Positions 14,161-22,023 of a stretch of DNA of 27,248 bases are shown piece after piece; positions within the stretch are counted from its first letter, which is position 1; each line of letters opens with the position of its first letter. This stretch comes from a virus: positions 1 to 27,248 of the IMG/VR virus record IMGVR_UViG_3300046511_000532; one strand, written 5' to 3'. A program made the translations under genes and the position numbers. The notes beneath the pieces were generated by a model. It made no database searches. It saw only the letters and a list, made by a program, of their open reading frames with translations, and was not told where the DNA came from.

Positions 14161-16041
14161 ATGGCGAATTACAAGACGGAAGCCGAAGCACTGGCTGGTG
14201 CGGGCGTCCCAGGCTGGAGCGTGACTGGTCGTGAGCAGGAATACGAAAACATCACGACCAAGGACGAGAACAACCAGAACGTCACGACCAAGCGCCCTAC
14301 CGGCAACACCATCCTGACCGTGCAGTCGCCGGACGGCTCGCAGCACGACTCGATCACTGTCGGGTCCGGGGATGACGCGACGGTCAAAGGCGGCAAGGTC
14401 ATTACGGTCGTCAAGGGTGCCCAGCAGAGCCATCCCGTGGCGGCGACGTCCACCCCGGCCAGCGGGCTCGAGCGGCTGGACGAGAATCTGAACGTCATCC
14501 CGCCTGGCTCGAGCACGCCGACGGTCTACGTCCGCGACCCCAAGGCGCCGCCAGGCACCCAGCCGTTCAAGGTCGATCCGAACGTCAAGACCGACCCGTC
14601 GACGTGGACGCCGATCACCGACCCGAACGATAAGAGCGACAACCCGCGCGTCATCGGTCTGTGGGACCCGGCCAATAACAAGGTGGGCGCCAGCGTCTCT
14701 GCCCAGGCCGGTGCGAAAACCTCGGACCCTGGCAAGTGGACGCCGGTGTACCGCACGCCAGGCGATAGCGGCAGCGGCGTGGTCGGCCAGTGGGACCCGG
14801 TCAACAGCGAGCTGCACGCGGTGTCGAGTGCCCCCGATGGGACGCAGATCGTCGCCACGCCGACGGCGATCTACACGCTCGACAAGGCCACCGGCAAGGT
14901 CATCAACACCCAGGAGGTCGCCCAGGGCGACGTCAACAAGCAGGCCGTCTCGAGCGGCGGCAAGATCTACGTGTTCGATCCGAAGACGGGCACGCTGACA
15001 CTGCCAGACAACGTGCAGGCCGCGGCGACGGTGGGCAACAGCACCACCCTCAAAGACCTGGTCTGGTACGACGACCAGGGCAACGAGGTCAGCCGCACGC
15101 CCAACCCGAATTATGGGAAAGCGCCGGTCACCGCGCCCACGCCGAACACGGTTGCACCCTATATCCAGGTTCCCGATCCACAGAATCCGTCGCAACTGAT
15201 CTGGATCGAGAACAAGGGTCAGGTGACCGCGAGCGCCGCGCTGCAACAGTTGGCGGCGCATCTGACTGGCCAGGTGGTGGACAAGAAGATCAGCGTCGAT
15301 GAGGCCAAGACGCTGATCGACGCGGCCAACCAGCGCATGACGGCCGACACGGCCCAGACCAACGCGGAGACGGCCCAGCAGCAGAACGTCACGACCGCCG
15401 CGGGCGACATCCTGAGCAACACGCGCGGCAACGCCCAGACGGGCGCTGGCCTGTTGCAGCAGCGAGCTCAGACGGCCAGCGGGATGCTGCAGAACATCCT
15501 GGGCCAGGCGACCGGCGCCAAGAACCTGATGTCGGCGCCGGCCGGGCTCGGCGAGCAGCTCGTGGGTGGCATCGGGGGCTGGACGGCGGACATGATGGGC
15601 GGCCAGAGCACGCTCGATTCGGCGGCGCGCATGGTGCAGATGGCCGATCCGTCGAGCAACATGGCCGATCCCGCCACCCAGACCGCGGTGGGCGTGCTGC
15701 AGCAGATGCTGGACAAGTACCACCAGGTGACGGGCTCACCGCACCCCGCGGTTGCGGCGACCAACGCCGCGCAGCAAAGCGCACAGAATGGTGGTCTGAC
15801 GGCGCCGGTCACGACGACCACGCAGCAGACGCAGCCGGCACCGCCGGTGCAGCAGCGGACGACCTACGGAGGTCTGGCGCAGGGAGGCGCGAACATGGGT
15901 GGGATGAACCTGTACCCAACGCCAGGCTCGCCAGGGATGCCGATCAGTGGTCTGGCACAGGGCGGGTTGCAGGGCATGCCAGGATTTGTCGCTCCAGGTG
16001 CGCCCGTCAAGCCACCGCCAATCACGGTCACGGTGGGCTAG
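14161..16041 (+). CDS. putative internal virion protein (626 aa) with beta-repeat N-terminal half
   Basis: The ATG at 14161 follows a gap with no strong ribosome site. The N-terminal half is beta-rich and contains a tandem repeat with a 44-residue period: DPSTWTPI...VIGLWDPANNKVGA from residue 145 and DPGKWTPV...VVGQWDPVNSELHA from residue 189. A propeller-like strand follows (IYTLDKATGKVINTQE, KIYVFDPKTGTLTLP). The second half is helical, Ala/Gln-rich (about 360-540), and the C-terminus is Gly/Pro-rich with two GLAQGG motifs. No family is recognised. Size, composition and place after the giant protein suggest a second internal or ejected protein, as in the core of short-tailed phages; this is inference. 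The next gene starts three bases after the stop. Confidence 0.75.
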   Translation: MANYKTEAEALAGAGVPGWSVTGREQEYENITTKDENNQNVTTKRPTGNTILTVQSPDGSQHDSITVGSGDDATVKGGKVITVVKGAQQSHPVAATSTPASGLERLDENLNVIPPGSSTPTVYVRDPKAPPGTQPFKVDPNVKTDPSTWTPITDPNDKSDNPRVIGLWDPANNKVGASVSAQAGAKTSDPGKWTPVYRTPGDSGSGVVGQWDPVNSELHAVSSAPDGTQIVATPTAIYTLDKATGKVINTQEVAQGDVNKQAVSSGGKIYVFDPKTGTLTLPDNVQAAATVGNSTTLKDLVWYDDQGNEVSRTPNPNYGKAPVTAPTPNTVAPYIQVPDPQNPSQLIWIENKGQVTASAALQQLAAHLTGQVVDKKISVDEAKTLIDAANQRMTADTAQTNAETAQQQNVTTAAGDILSNTRGNAQTGAGLLQQRAQTASGMLQNILGQATGAKNLMSAPAGLGEQLVGGIGGWTADMMGGQSTLDSAARMVQMADPSSNMADPATQTAVGVLQQMLDKYHQVTGSPHPAVAATNAAQQSAQNGGLTAPVTTTTQQTQPAPPVQQRTTYGGLAQGGANMGGMNLYPTPGSPGMPISGLAQGGLQGMPGFVAPGAPVKPPPITVTVG

Positions 16042-16044
16042 GTC

Positions 16045-17310
16045 ATGCCAACGTATACGCTCCCAGATCCGTCAGGCAGTGGGTTCATCAATGCGTCCGG
16101 CAACACGCTGCAGGAAGCCGAGCAGACGGCTGCCACCGCGCGCGGCATGGCGTCGTGGACGGGCGGCAGCTACGGTGCCGACAGTTCGCCGACCGGGACG
16201 CAACAGGCCGGCAGCGGCGGCGGTGCAGGCGGCGGTACGCCCGGCGGCGTCGCACAGACGGTAACCCAGCAGTCGGGCCAGCAACTGGCCGCGGGCATCA
16301 ACAGTTTGCTCGGCGCCATCGCGTCGGGCAACAAGCAAGCGTTCGACGAGCAGGTCCGCGAGTTCGACGCCACGTTCGGTCTGAATAAGGACCAGTTCAA
16401 CCAGAACGTCAGCGAGTACAACCAGAACCTGGCGGTCACCCAGGCGGGTCTGACAGGCCAGTACAACGGCCAGCAAACCCAGCAGGCGCAGCTTCAGGCG
16501 TACAACGAGGCGATCGGCGCCGCTGGCCTGACGGGCTACTACCAGGCGCCTGGCACGGCCGGCGGTGCGGGTGGAGGTCTGACGCAGGCCCAGTACATCA
16601 CCGCGCGCAGTCAGCAACTGGCAGGCATGGGCTGGGCGCCCGCGGCCGCCGCTCAGACCGCGTTGTCCGAGTGGAACCAGGGCCTAGCCCAATCGGGCAA
16701 TGTTGCAGGCGGCATGCCAGCCGGTCTGATCCCGGCGTCCGCCGGCGCAGCACCGGGTGCGGCCGGCACGCCGACATTGGCGGCACAGTTGCAGTGGGCC
16801 AATCTGTACGGCCAGAACGCCGCGCCGACGGCCGGCCAGACCACGCTGGCGGCGCAGCAGCAGGCGTACGCGCAGCAGATGGGCGCAGTGAGTGCGGCGG
16901 CCGCGATGCAGGCCAATCCGTTCAGACAGGCCCAGGTGATCGGTCAGGCAGGCCGCATCCTGCAGGGCATGCCCACCGCGGGTTTTTCAGCACCGAATAC
17001 CGTGGCGGGCGTGGGCACGGCCGGCGGCAACACCCAGGGCGGCATGGGGTACCTCCAACAACTGATTTCAGATATTCAGAGTCCTAGTGCCAACCAGACG
17101 ACGGCGGATTCGTTTTTGAACCAGACGCCGACGCCGAATCAGATCGACTCGCCGAGCTTCCTGCGATCGACGCCCACCACGCAAAACCTGATTCTTCAGG
17201 CTATGCAGGAGCGCTACGGAATTGATCCAACGGATTCGCTGAAGCAGATCCAGAACACGCTCCCGCAATTCTCGGCGCCTAACACCGCGGGCACGATCCG
17301 GAGGGGGTGA
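16045..17310 (+). CDS. putative internal virion protein, Gln/Ala/Gly-rich (421 aa)
   Basis: It begins MPTYTLPDPSGSGFINASGN, a beta-hairpin-like start followed by a helical segment QEAEQTAATARG. After a Gly-rich linker the body is dominated by Gln and Ala (QQLAAGINSLLGAIASGNKQ; FGLNKDQFNQNVSEYNQNL), consistent with long amphipathic helices. There are no cysteines, signal peptide or enzymatic motifs. The C-terminus has Asn/Gln/Pro-rich spacers and ends with RRG. It sits between the 626-aa protein and the capsid operon. The role is unknown; an ejection or core component is the best guess from composition and position. GGAGGGGG near its stop serves as ribosome site for the next small gene. Confidence 0.75.
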   Translation: MPTYTLPDPSGSGFINASGNTLQEAEQTAATARGMASWTGGSYGADSSPTGTQQAGSGGGAGGGTPGGVAQTVTQQSGQQLAAGINSLLGAIASGNKQAFDEQVREFDATFGLNKDQFNQNVSEYNQNLAVTQAGLTGQYNGQQTQQAQLQAYNEAIGAAGLTGYYQAPGTAGGAGGGLTQAQYITARSQQLAGMGWAPAAAAQTALSEWNQGLAQSGNVAGGMPAGLIPASAGAAPGAAGTPTLAAQLQWANLYGQNAAPTAGQTTLAAQQQAYAQQMGAVSAAAAMQANPFRQAQVIGQAGRILQGMPTAGFSAPNTVAGVGTAGGNTQGGMGYLQQLISDIQSPSANQTTADSFLNQTPTPNQIDSPSFLRSTPTTQNLILQAMQERYGIDPTDSLKQIQNTLPQFSAPNTAGTIRRG

Positions 17311-17313
17311 GCG

Positions 17314-17448
17314 ATGCCACTCAAGAAGAGCGCCAGTAAAGCAGCCTTCAAGGCCAACGTCCGCGAGATGGTCAAGTCGGGTCGCCCCGTCAAGCAAGCG
17401 GTTGCAGCCGCGTATTCGACGCAGCGTGCGGCGAAGGGCAAGAAGTAA
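17314..17448 (+). CDS. small basic conserved phage protein (44 aa)
   Basis: The ATG at 17314 lies seven bases after a strong GGAGGGGG site. The product starts MPLKKSASKAAFKANVREMV and continues with SGRPVKQAVAAAYSTQR and a KGKK end. This matches a small family I recall in many phage structural modules (MPLKKG...K...I..N..EL...G.P.KQAVA...), whose function is unknown. It is strongly basic and probably a short helical hairpin that binds nucleic acid or an acidic partner. Its stop overlaps the ATG of the scaffold gene (TAATG), so the two are probably translated together. The recognisable sequence and strong ribosome site make it credible despite the length. Confidence 0.8.
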   Translation: MPLKKSASKAAFKANVREMVKSGRPVKQAVAAAYSTQRAAKGKK

Positions 17449-18335
17449 TGCCAGGCGATTGGGACAAGAACGTCCACCCCGACCTGGTCGATGACGAGGA
17501 GAGCTCGTCGTCCGAGACGTCGGCGCCCCGCCCTCGCGGTCGCGGGCGTGCCAACTCTGACGCGGCCCTCCCCGCGACGGCGGGCGAGGCAGTATCGGAA
17601 GAGCCTGTCACTGAGTCAGGTTCCGACGGCACTGCTGAGCCCGACCCGGCAACACCCGACCTCTCCTGGTTCGACCAGGTGCGGGACGCGAAAGATCCCG
17701 TCGAAGCCCTGCGGCTGATCACCAAGAATCTGCCGCGCGACCAGCTCGAAAAAGACGAGGTGATGTCTGGCGTCATCGGCGCGCGTGCCGAACGTCGGTT
17801 CAACGAGATCAAGGCTCAGCAAGAGCGCGCGGCGCAGGAGCGAGCCAAACTGGAAGCGGCCGCCAACAACGACCTGTACACCCTGGGCGAAATGACTCAG
17901 CGCGAGTTGCAAGGACAACTCGCGTCGCAGCAAGCCGCCCAGGCCGCCGGGCCGTTCATGGACGGCATCGTCCAGTTCCAGAAAACCCTGCCCGAAGCGA
18001 TCCAGAAGAAGATCGCCGGGAAAACCTTCGGGGCAGGCAAGGGCTACGCCGAGGGCGTGGCAGAATACGTGGCAGCCATCGTCGACGAGGCAGTGGAGCT
18101 CGGCGTCAGTAAACGCGAGTCCGCACTGAGGAAATCGGTGATGAGCGAGATAAACGGTGACGAGCCTGTCCCTGAGCGCGACTCTGGTACCCCCGGTCGC
18201 GTCCGAGAAGTGACAGACGAAATGATCGCCGCCATGACGTTACGCGAGTATGAGGCGCTGTTCGACGAGAACGGTAAGCCAAAGCCAGGGGTACGCCATC
18301 GGTCAACCCGAGGGATCCCCGTTCGTCAACATTAG
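17448..18335 (+). CDS. putative capsid scaffold protein (295 aa)
   Basis: It is immediately upstream of the capsid gene. Residues 1-75 are acidic and disordered (DLVDDEESSSSETS, EPVTESGSDGTAEPDP). Residues about 105-150 form a charged coiled coil (RAERRFNEIKAQQERAAQER). A helical middle follows, and the basic C-terminus PKPGVRHRSTRGIPVRQH would fit a capsid-binding tail. Acidic disordered start, coiled coil and basic end is the common layout of phage scaffolds, which guide coat assembly and are then removed. No protease domain is visible here or nearby, so removal may be by exit or by an enzyme outside the window. The stop is followed by AGGGGGT, the ribosome site for the capsid exon 1. Confidence 0.75.
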   Translation: MPGDWDKNVHPDLVDDEESSSSETSAPRPRGRGRANSDAALPATAGEAVSEEPVTESGSDGTAEPDPATPDLSWFDQVRDAKDPVEALRLITKNLPRDQLEKDEVMSGVIGARAERRFNEIKAQQERAAQERAKLEAAANNDLYTLGEMTQRELQGQLASQQAAQAAGPFMDGIVQFQKTLPEAIQKKIAGKTFGAGKGYAEGVAEYVAAIVDEAVELGVSKRESALRKSVMSEINGDEPVPERDSGTPGRVREVTDEMIAAMTLREYEALFDENGKPKPGVRHRSTRGIPVRQH

Positions 18336-18356
18336 GGGGTCATTCAAGACAACCAC

Positions 18357-19977
18357 ATGGCAACCGGTGCTTAGTACGGTATAGGCACCTAACGCAGCTC
18401 AAATGCGGGGAAGCCCTAAGAGCCTTCGAGCCTGATTAGGGAAGAGTGCGAAGGATGGAGCAATGGGTAATCCGCAGGCGAAAGTTTCAGATATCGAGTA
18501 CGGCTGGTTAGCCGGGTTCTTTGACGGTGAGGGTTCTGTGGTACTGACGATTCGTTCCAGCGCAGGCAAGAACGGTGGACCCAAGGTCCAGCCGATGGCG
18601 CTGCTCGCTGGGACAGATCAGGCAGCACTGGATGCCATCACGAGTATTCTCGATCGCGAGCAGATTGGGCATTGGGTGGGCTGGGGTATTCCGAAGGGAA
18701 CAGCCCGAAATGGAAACGCCTACAAACGTGCCTGGGCTGTTCGTCTCGTGGGACTCAAACGAACCCAACGTTTCGTCGAATGGATCTTGCCCGCGCTGCA
18801 GACAAAGCGCGAGCGGGCCGAGTTGGTGCTGCAGTACATCGCAGCGCGTTTGGCTCATAGCGACTTCCGCACGCCGATTCAGCCCGAAGAATGGGCGATG
18901 GCGATGCAGATGAAATTGCTCAACAGCAAGACCCAGCCGTTTACTCGAGAAGTCACCTTGAACACCGAACCAGCCGGGCTCACTACAGAAGAGGCTCGGG
19001 TGCGTGGCATGAAGGGCCACGCCGTTCGGTGGGGTTACTCTGATACTAGCCTCAACGACCCCACGCTGCGCTTGCCCATCTGAGTGGGCAATGAAGGTAG
19101 AGTCTGCTCTTACATAAAAGTGTAAGCTAACAACAGGACCGAATTCGTAGATAAAACCATTTCAGATGGCGTTTTCTCCCCCGACATCTGGAGTAAGCAG
19201 GTACTGCGGGCGACAGAGTCGAACTTGCTCTTCGCAAAGTCAGTAAACCGAGGATTCGAGAACGACGCCAGCGTGGGCAAGACCGTCAAGGTCGCGAGCA
19301 TTGGCAACCTCGCCGCTCGAGCCAAGACCGAAAACACCGCGATCGTGTACGAAACCGTTGCCGAGACGGCGACCACGATCACGCTGAACATCTGGTCGTA
19401 TGCCGCATTGGGAATTGAGGACATCGTGAAGGTGCAGAGCATCATCGATGTCCAATCCGAATACCAGCAGAAGCTGGGCTACGCCCTGGCCAAGGACGTC
19501 GACACCAACCTGGCCGTGGACGTCGCCGGGTTTACGCAGACCGTCGGCACCCTGGGCACGGCGCTGTCAGACGCCAACGTGCTGGCCGCGGTGCAGTTGC
19601 TGGATAACGCCGACGCGCCCCAGACCGAAAGATTTTTCCTGATGTCACCGGCTGAGAAGGTGGCCAAGCTGGCACTCGACCGGTGGAGCAATGCGTTGTA
19701 CATCGGCAACACCAACCTGCCGTCGAAGGACGGCCAGCTCGGCGACATGTACGGGCTGAACCTGGGCGTCACCACAAATTTAGTGAAGCCGGCTGGCGGC
19801 CAGGCCAACAATTTCATCGGTCATCGCGAAGCCATCGCGCTGGTGATGCAGCGCACGCCCAAGTCGCACATCTTTTATGACATCGATGTGTTCTCGTGGA
19901 AATTGGCCGTCGAAGAGATCTACGGCCACCAGATGATGCGGCCGACGTTTGGCGTGTGGGCCAAGGGAGTTTCGTAG
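18357..19977 (+). CDS. major capsid protein, split by a group I intron: join(18357..18371, 19138..19977)
   Basis: Exon 1 is only five codons (MATGA) behind an AGGGGGT ribosome site. Exon 2 resumes in phase with TEFVDKTISDGVFSPDIWSK. The spliced protein is 284 aa and its N-terminus matches a known coat-protein pattern: MATT..FV, then PEIWS..VLRA, NLVFA..VNR and IPSIGNLTARAKTENTAI. The exon 2 body shows VLRATESNLLFAKSVNRGFE, IGNLAARAKTENTAIVYET and IEDIVKVQSIIDVQSEYQQK. It forms the icosahedral shell, probably with an HK97-type fold. Without splicing, the first intron codon is an in-frame TAG (18372-18374) and a second in-frame stop (TAA, 19123) lies near the intron end. The first start-like codon in exon 2 is a TTG at 19225, which would lose 34 residues. 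Splicing is therefore needed for full-length protein. Confidence 0.88.
18372..19137 (+). ncRNA. group I intron (766 nt) in the major capsid gene
   Basis: Elements paired by eye: P1, exon GGTGCT 18366-18371 with GGCACC 18384-18389, giving the required U-G pair at the 5' splice site; P10, CGGT 18377-18380 with exon 2 ACCG 19138-19141; P3, CGCAGC 18393-18398 with GCTGCG 19065-19070; P4, TGCGGG 18404-18409 with TCCGCA 18471-18476; P5, GCCC 18413-18416 with GGGT 18465-18468, with an inserted arm (CCTTCG 18423-18428 / CGAAGG 18449-18454); P8, TTGCCCA 19072-19078 with TGGGCAA 19085-19091; P9, CTTACA 19109-19114 with TGTAAG 19121-19126. P7 is probably ACTCT 19037-19041 with AGAGT 19099-19103. The intron ends in G at 19137. 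The 3' part (GTAGAGTCTGCTCT then P9) resembles the phage T4 td intron, suggesting subgroup IA. P6 was not resolved. Confidence 0.88.
18463..19083 (+). CDS. LAGLIDADG homing endonuclease encoded in the intron (206 aa)
   Basis: The ATG at 18463 is preceded by AAGGATGGAG. Residues 16-24 are LAGFFDGEG in the context YGWLAGFFDGEGSV, the LAGLIDADG helix with its metal-binding acidic residue. Only one such motif is seen, so a homodimer is expected. The next part (WVGWGIPKGTARNGN, KRAWAVRLVGLKRTQRFVEW) fits the beta-sheet/helix layout of the family. The enzyme would cut intron-less capsid genes and drive spread of the intron; some members also help splicing. It lies between P4 and P7, and its ends are built from intron core sequence: P5/P4 strands encode residues 1-5, P7 and P3 strands lie in the last 16 codons, and the TGA stop sits in the P8 loop. 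Confidence 0.9.
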   Translation: MGNPQAKVSDIEYGWLAGFFDGEGSVVLTIRSSAGKNGGPKVQPMALLAGTDQAALDAITSILDREQIGHWVGWGIPKGTARNGNAYKRAWAVRLVGLKRTQRFVEWILPALQTKRERAELVLQYIAARLAHSDFRTPIQPEEWAMAMQMKLLNSKTQPFTREVTLNTEPAGLTTEEARVRGMKGHAVRWGYSDTSLNDPTLRLPI

Positions 19978-19980
19978 ACC

Positions 19981-20592
19981 GTGGCGACTGACACCTTCAC
20001 CGAGCGGATGCAATCAAAAACGCTTGGCCGCTCGGACATCCCCCTGCGCCGCGGGCAGAACTACAACTACCCGCTCCGCTGGTGGGCGACCCCCAACGGC
20101 GACATCGTCCAGTTGCAGTCTGACCCCCAGAACCGCGCGTTGTACGCCGATCTGGGGTTTCATCTGTTGGCCGTCACCGCCGCGCAGGGCGACTCGCTGT
20201 CGGAAGTCGAGGAGTGGGAGCGGCTCGAGCGGCCCAGGGTCATCGCCGAGCAGCGCAAGCGGGCCAAGTTGATCAACGCGATCCGCAAGGCCGACCTGAA
20301 AGATCCCACGCTGGGCACCCTGATCGACGTCGAGACGATCGACTCGCAATCAACCGACGAGCTCGAGGCCACCATCCGGGATATCCGCGCGCACGGCGCG
20401 GTGATCCGGGTGGTCGACACCAAGTTTCGGGACGAGCCCGAGCCGAGCCTGCTGCGCGGCGTCGAGACGAGCGCCACCAACGCGCTCGAGGACCTGCAAC
20501 GCAAACTGAGCGCCGACGGCGCCAGGGCAACCACGATCGAAGGCACCGGGAAAGATCCCATCGACGAGGCGCGTCGTAGGAGCAGGACATGA
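19981..20592 (+). CDS. hypothetical protein downstream of capsid (203 aa)
   Basis: GTG start three bases after the capsid stop; no other start gives a better N-terminus. The first 65 residues are beta-prone (RRGQNYNYPLRWWATPNGDI, LGFHLLAVTA). The middle is a long charged helical part (VEEWERLERPRVIAEQRKRA, INAIRKADLKD). The C-terminal third (TDELEATIRDIRAHGAVIRV, NALEDLQRKLSADGARATT) is also helical. No family is recognised. Genes here often encode head decoration or head-completion proteins, but the coiled-coil character is also compatible with an assembly factor. Its stop region overlaps the next ATG by four bases (ATGA). Confidence 0.75.
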   Translation: MATDTFTERMQSKTLGRSDIPLRRGQNYNYPLRWWATPNGDIVQLQSDPQNRALYADLGFHLLAVTAAQGDSLSEVEEWERLERPRVIAEQRKRAKLINAIRKADLKDPTLGTLIDVETIDSQSTDELEATIRDIRAHGAVIRVVDTKFRDEPEPSLLRGVETSATNALEDLQRKLSADGARATTIEGTGKDPIDEARRRSRT

Positions 20593-20891
20593 GTGAACCT
20601 GTGGATTTCGTTGCTCAGGCGAACCTGATGCACGAGCACGGCCCGGCGGTCACGCCGCCGAGCACGTTGTTTTTTACGTATCTGAAACCTGACGGTGAGT
20701 CGATCATCGCGCCGGCGACCAGTGCCGAGGTGTACCTGCGGGAAGGGTTCACCATCACGGGCGAGCAGACCATCGAAAGCCTGGAGGCGTATAGCGCCGA
20801 GCAGGCCGCGAAGGCGGCCCCGAAGGCGGAACGTGAAACGCACGCGCCCAGGGCTGAGCACGTCGAGGCGCCGGCTCGGCCGAGGTCCTGA
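20589..20891 (+). CDS. hypothetical protein (100 aa)
   Basis: ATG at 20589 overlaps the preceding stop, and GGAG just upstream serves as ribosome site. The first 60 residues look folded and partly beta (STLFFTYLKPDGESIIAP, AEVYLREGFTITGEQTI). The remainder is a charged Ala/Glu/Pro-rich tail (EQAAKAAPKAERETHAPRAE). No known family and no membrane segment. It lies in the capsid-to-tail interval where small head proteins are usual. It is followed after two bases by the FN3-like gene. Confidence 0.7.
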   Translation: MSEPVDFVAQANLMHEHGPAVTPPSTLFFTYLKPDGESIIAPATSAEVYLREGFTITGEQTIESLEAYSAEQAAKAAPKAERETHAPRAEHVEAPARPRS

Positions 20892-20893
20892 CG

Positions 20894-21349
20894 ATGCCGC
20901 TCGACGGCGGCAAAATCGGCTCGCAGGTCGGGGCCGCGATGGGCTTGTGGACGCACACGCCCGTCGATTGGCGTGGGAACGAAACGGGTCAGGCGCCGCC
21001 TGGCCCGGCGGGGTGGCCGCCCAACGCCTCGGCCGCCACCGCGGTGTTTCCGAATGGCTCGCCCAGCGTGGCCACCGGTCAGGCAGTCAGCATCACGGCC
21101 ATCTCGACGTCGGGCATCACCACGACGGGGGCCACCGTCAACTTCACCCTGTCGCAGTCCGCGTTGAACTGGATCGACTACGGCACGACCACCTCTTACG
21201 GCACGAGCAACACGCAGGGGTCGGGCACGGGTCCGCAGGTCAAGGCATTGTCAGGACTGACGACGGGCACGCTGTACCACTACCGGATTGCGGCGTACGC
21301 CAACGGTCTGACGACCTACTCGCCAGACGGCACGTTCACGACCAGCTAG
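20894..21349 (+). CDS. fibronectin type III-like domain protein, probable head decoration or fibre (151 aa)
   Basis: After a Gly/Pro-rich start (GNETGQAPPGPAGWPPNASA), residues about 65-151 form one FN3-like unit: ISTSGITTTGATVNFTLSQS, then WIDYGTTTSYGT, then LSGLTTGTLYHYRIAAYA and a final TYSPDGTFTTS. The L-x-x-L-x-x-G-T-x-Y-x-Y-R core is the usual signature of FN3 domains of the metallophosphatase/bacterial surface type. Such domains are common on phage capsids and fibres, where they are thought to give weak carbohydrate binding. The gene lies between head genes and tail genes; a head fibre is the likeliest role. Its stop lies in TAGGAG, which is also the next ribosome site. Confidence 0.75.
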   Translation: MPLDGGKIGSQVGAAMGLWTHTPVDWRGNETGQAPPGPAGWPPNASAATAVFPNGSPSVATGQAVSITAISTSGITTTGATVNFTLSQSALNWIDYGTTTSYGTSNTQGSGTGPQVKALSGLTTGTLYHYRIAAYANGLTTYSPDGTFTTS

Positions 21350-21358
21350 GAGATGGTG

Positions 21359-21580
21359 ATGCAGGACGACGACAACGCACTTGGCCAGGTGGCGTACGAG
21401 GCGTATTCGGCCAATACCGGCGGCAAGTCGCTGGCGAGCGGCGACAACCTGCCCGCGTGGGCCGATCTCGGCGAAGCCTACAAGACGGCGTGGATTGCGG
21501 CGGCGCGCGAGGTGGTCGCGAACGCCACCGAGCCCGTCGAGGAGCCTGCCGACGAGGCAGAGCCTGAAGCCACGGCGTGA
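21359..21580 (+). CDS. small acidic hypothetical protein (73 aa)
   Basis: Two in-frame ATGs exist at 21353 and 21359. The GGAG at 21349-21352 abuts the first and lies six bases from the second, so the second is chosen. The product MQDDDNALGQVAYEAYSANT continues through LPAWADLGEAYKTAWIAAAR and ends in an acidic tail (EPVEEPADEAEPEATA). The A-Y-x-A-Y...W-x-x-L...WxxAA helix-loop-helix pattern resembles small phage proteins of unknown role that begin QxAYEAY. Its stop overlaps the next GTG. Confidence 0.7.
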   Translation: MQDDDNALGQVAYEAYSANTGGKSLASGDNLPAWADLGEAYKTAWIAAAREVVANATEPVEEPADEAEPEATA

Positions 21581-22023
21581 TCGACGAGCACGGTCGGACC
21601 GAGTACCTGAGCGTCACGGCGGCGCATCGGTCCGACTGCGCCTTCGGCCAGGGCTTTTTCCGCTTGACCTTTGGCGACCACGAGGTGCGGTACTGCCAGA
21701 CGTGGGACGCTGTGCTGACGGCGACCAGGTTGCTCGAGGGCGTCGTGCCGGAGATCCGCGTCGAACGCGACGGGCACTGTCTGGACGGCGACTCCCTGAT
21801 CGGGGATGCCAGGACGCCGGATGTCGTCGACGGCGAGTGGTGGCTGTCTCTGCCACGGGAGGACGCGATGCGTGAGCTCGGGCTGACCCGTGACGCCGAC
21901 TATCGGCGGGCGTACGACGCGATCGCTGCCACGGTTTACCGTAGGGACAATCGCGCGTCCCAGGGCGGCGTGCGCGCCAGCATCATCATCAAGCGGCCAG
22001 GGGCCAGGGTGGTGAACGCGTGA
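21577..22023 (+). CDS. hypothetical protein (148 aa)
   Basis: The GTG at 21577 overlaps the previous TGA. It is a mixed alpha/beta sequence, with GQGFFRLTFGDHEVRYCQ near residues 25-42, VVPEIRVERDGHCLDGDS in the middle, and a basic end RASQGGVRASIIIKRPGARV. Three cysteines are scattered and form no metal motif. No family is recognised. The place between head and fibre genes would fit a neck or connector protein, but nothing in the sequence proves it. It ends in a GTGA overlap with the next gene, continuing the coupled series. Confidence 0.65.
   Translation: MIDEHGRTEYLSVTAAHRSDCAFGQGFFRLTFGDHEVRYCQTWDAVLTATRLLEGVVPEIRVERDGHCLDGDSLIGDARTPDVVDGEWWLSLPREDAMRELGLTRDADYRRAYDAIAATVYRRDNRASQGGVRASIIIKRPGARVVNA

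Noticed and set aside
13910-14161. Plus-strand 83-codon ORF after the giant gene
   Set aside because: Random composition and no ribosome site; the minus-strand membrane protein explains the same stretch better.
14137-15723. Long minus-strand open frame (528 codons) opposite the 626-aa virion gene
   Set aside because: Arg/Gly/His-rich shadow of the plus-strand codon usage in GC-rich DNA; no recognisable domain and no ribosome site.
19037-19103. Alternative P7 pairing using ACTA at 19045-19048
   Set aside because: It aligns with the usual R element but gives only three good pairs with the S element; ACTCT/AGAGT gives five. Left open until a covariance model is run.
19225-19977. Capsid gene starting at TTG 19225
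   Set aside because: Removes the conserved coat N-terminus, which is readable upstream to 19138 and joins to MATGA at 18357 when the intron is removed.
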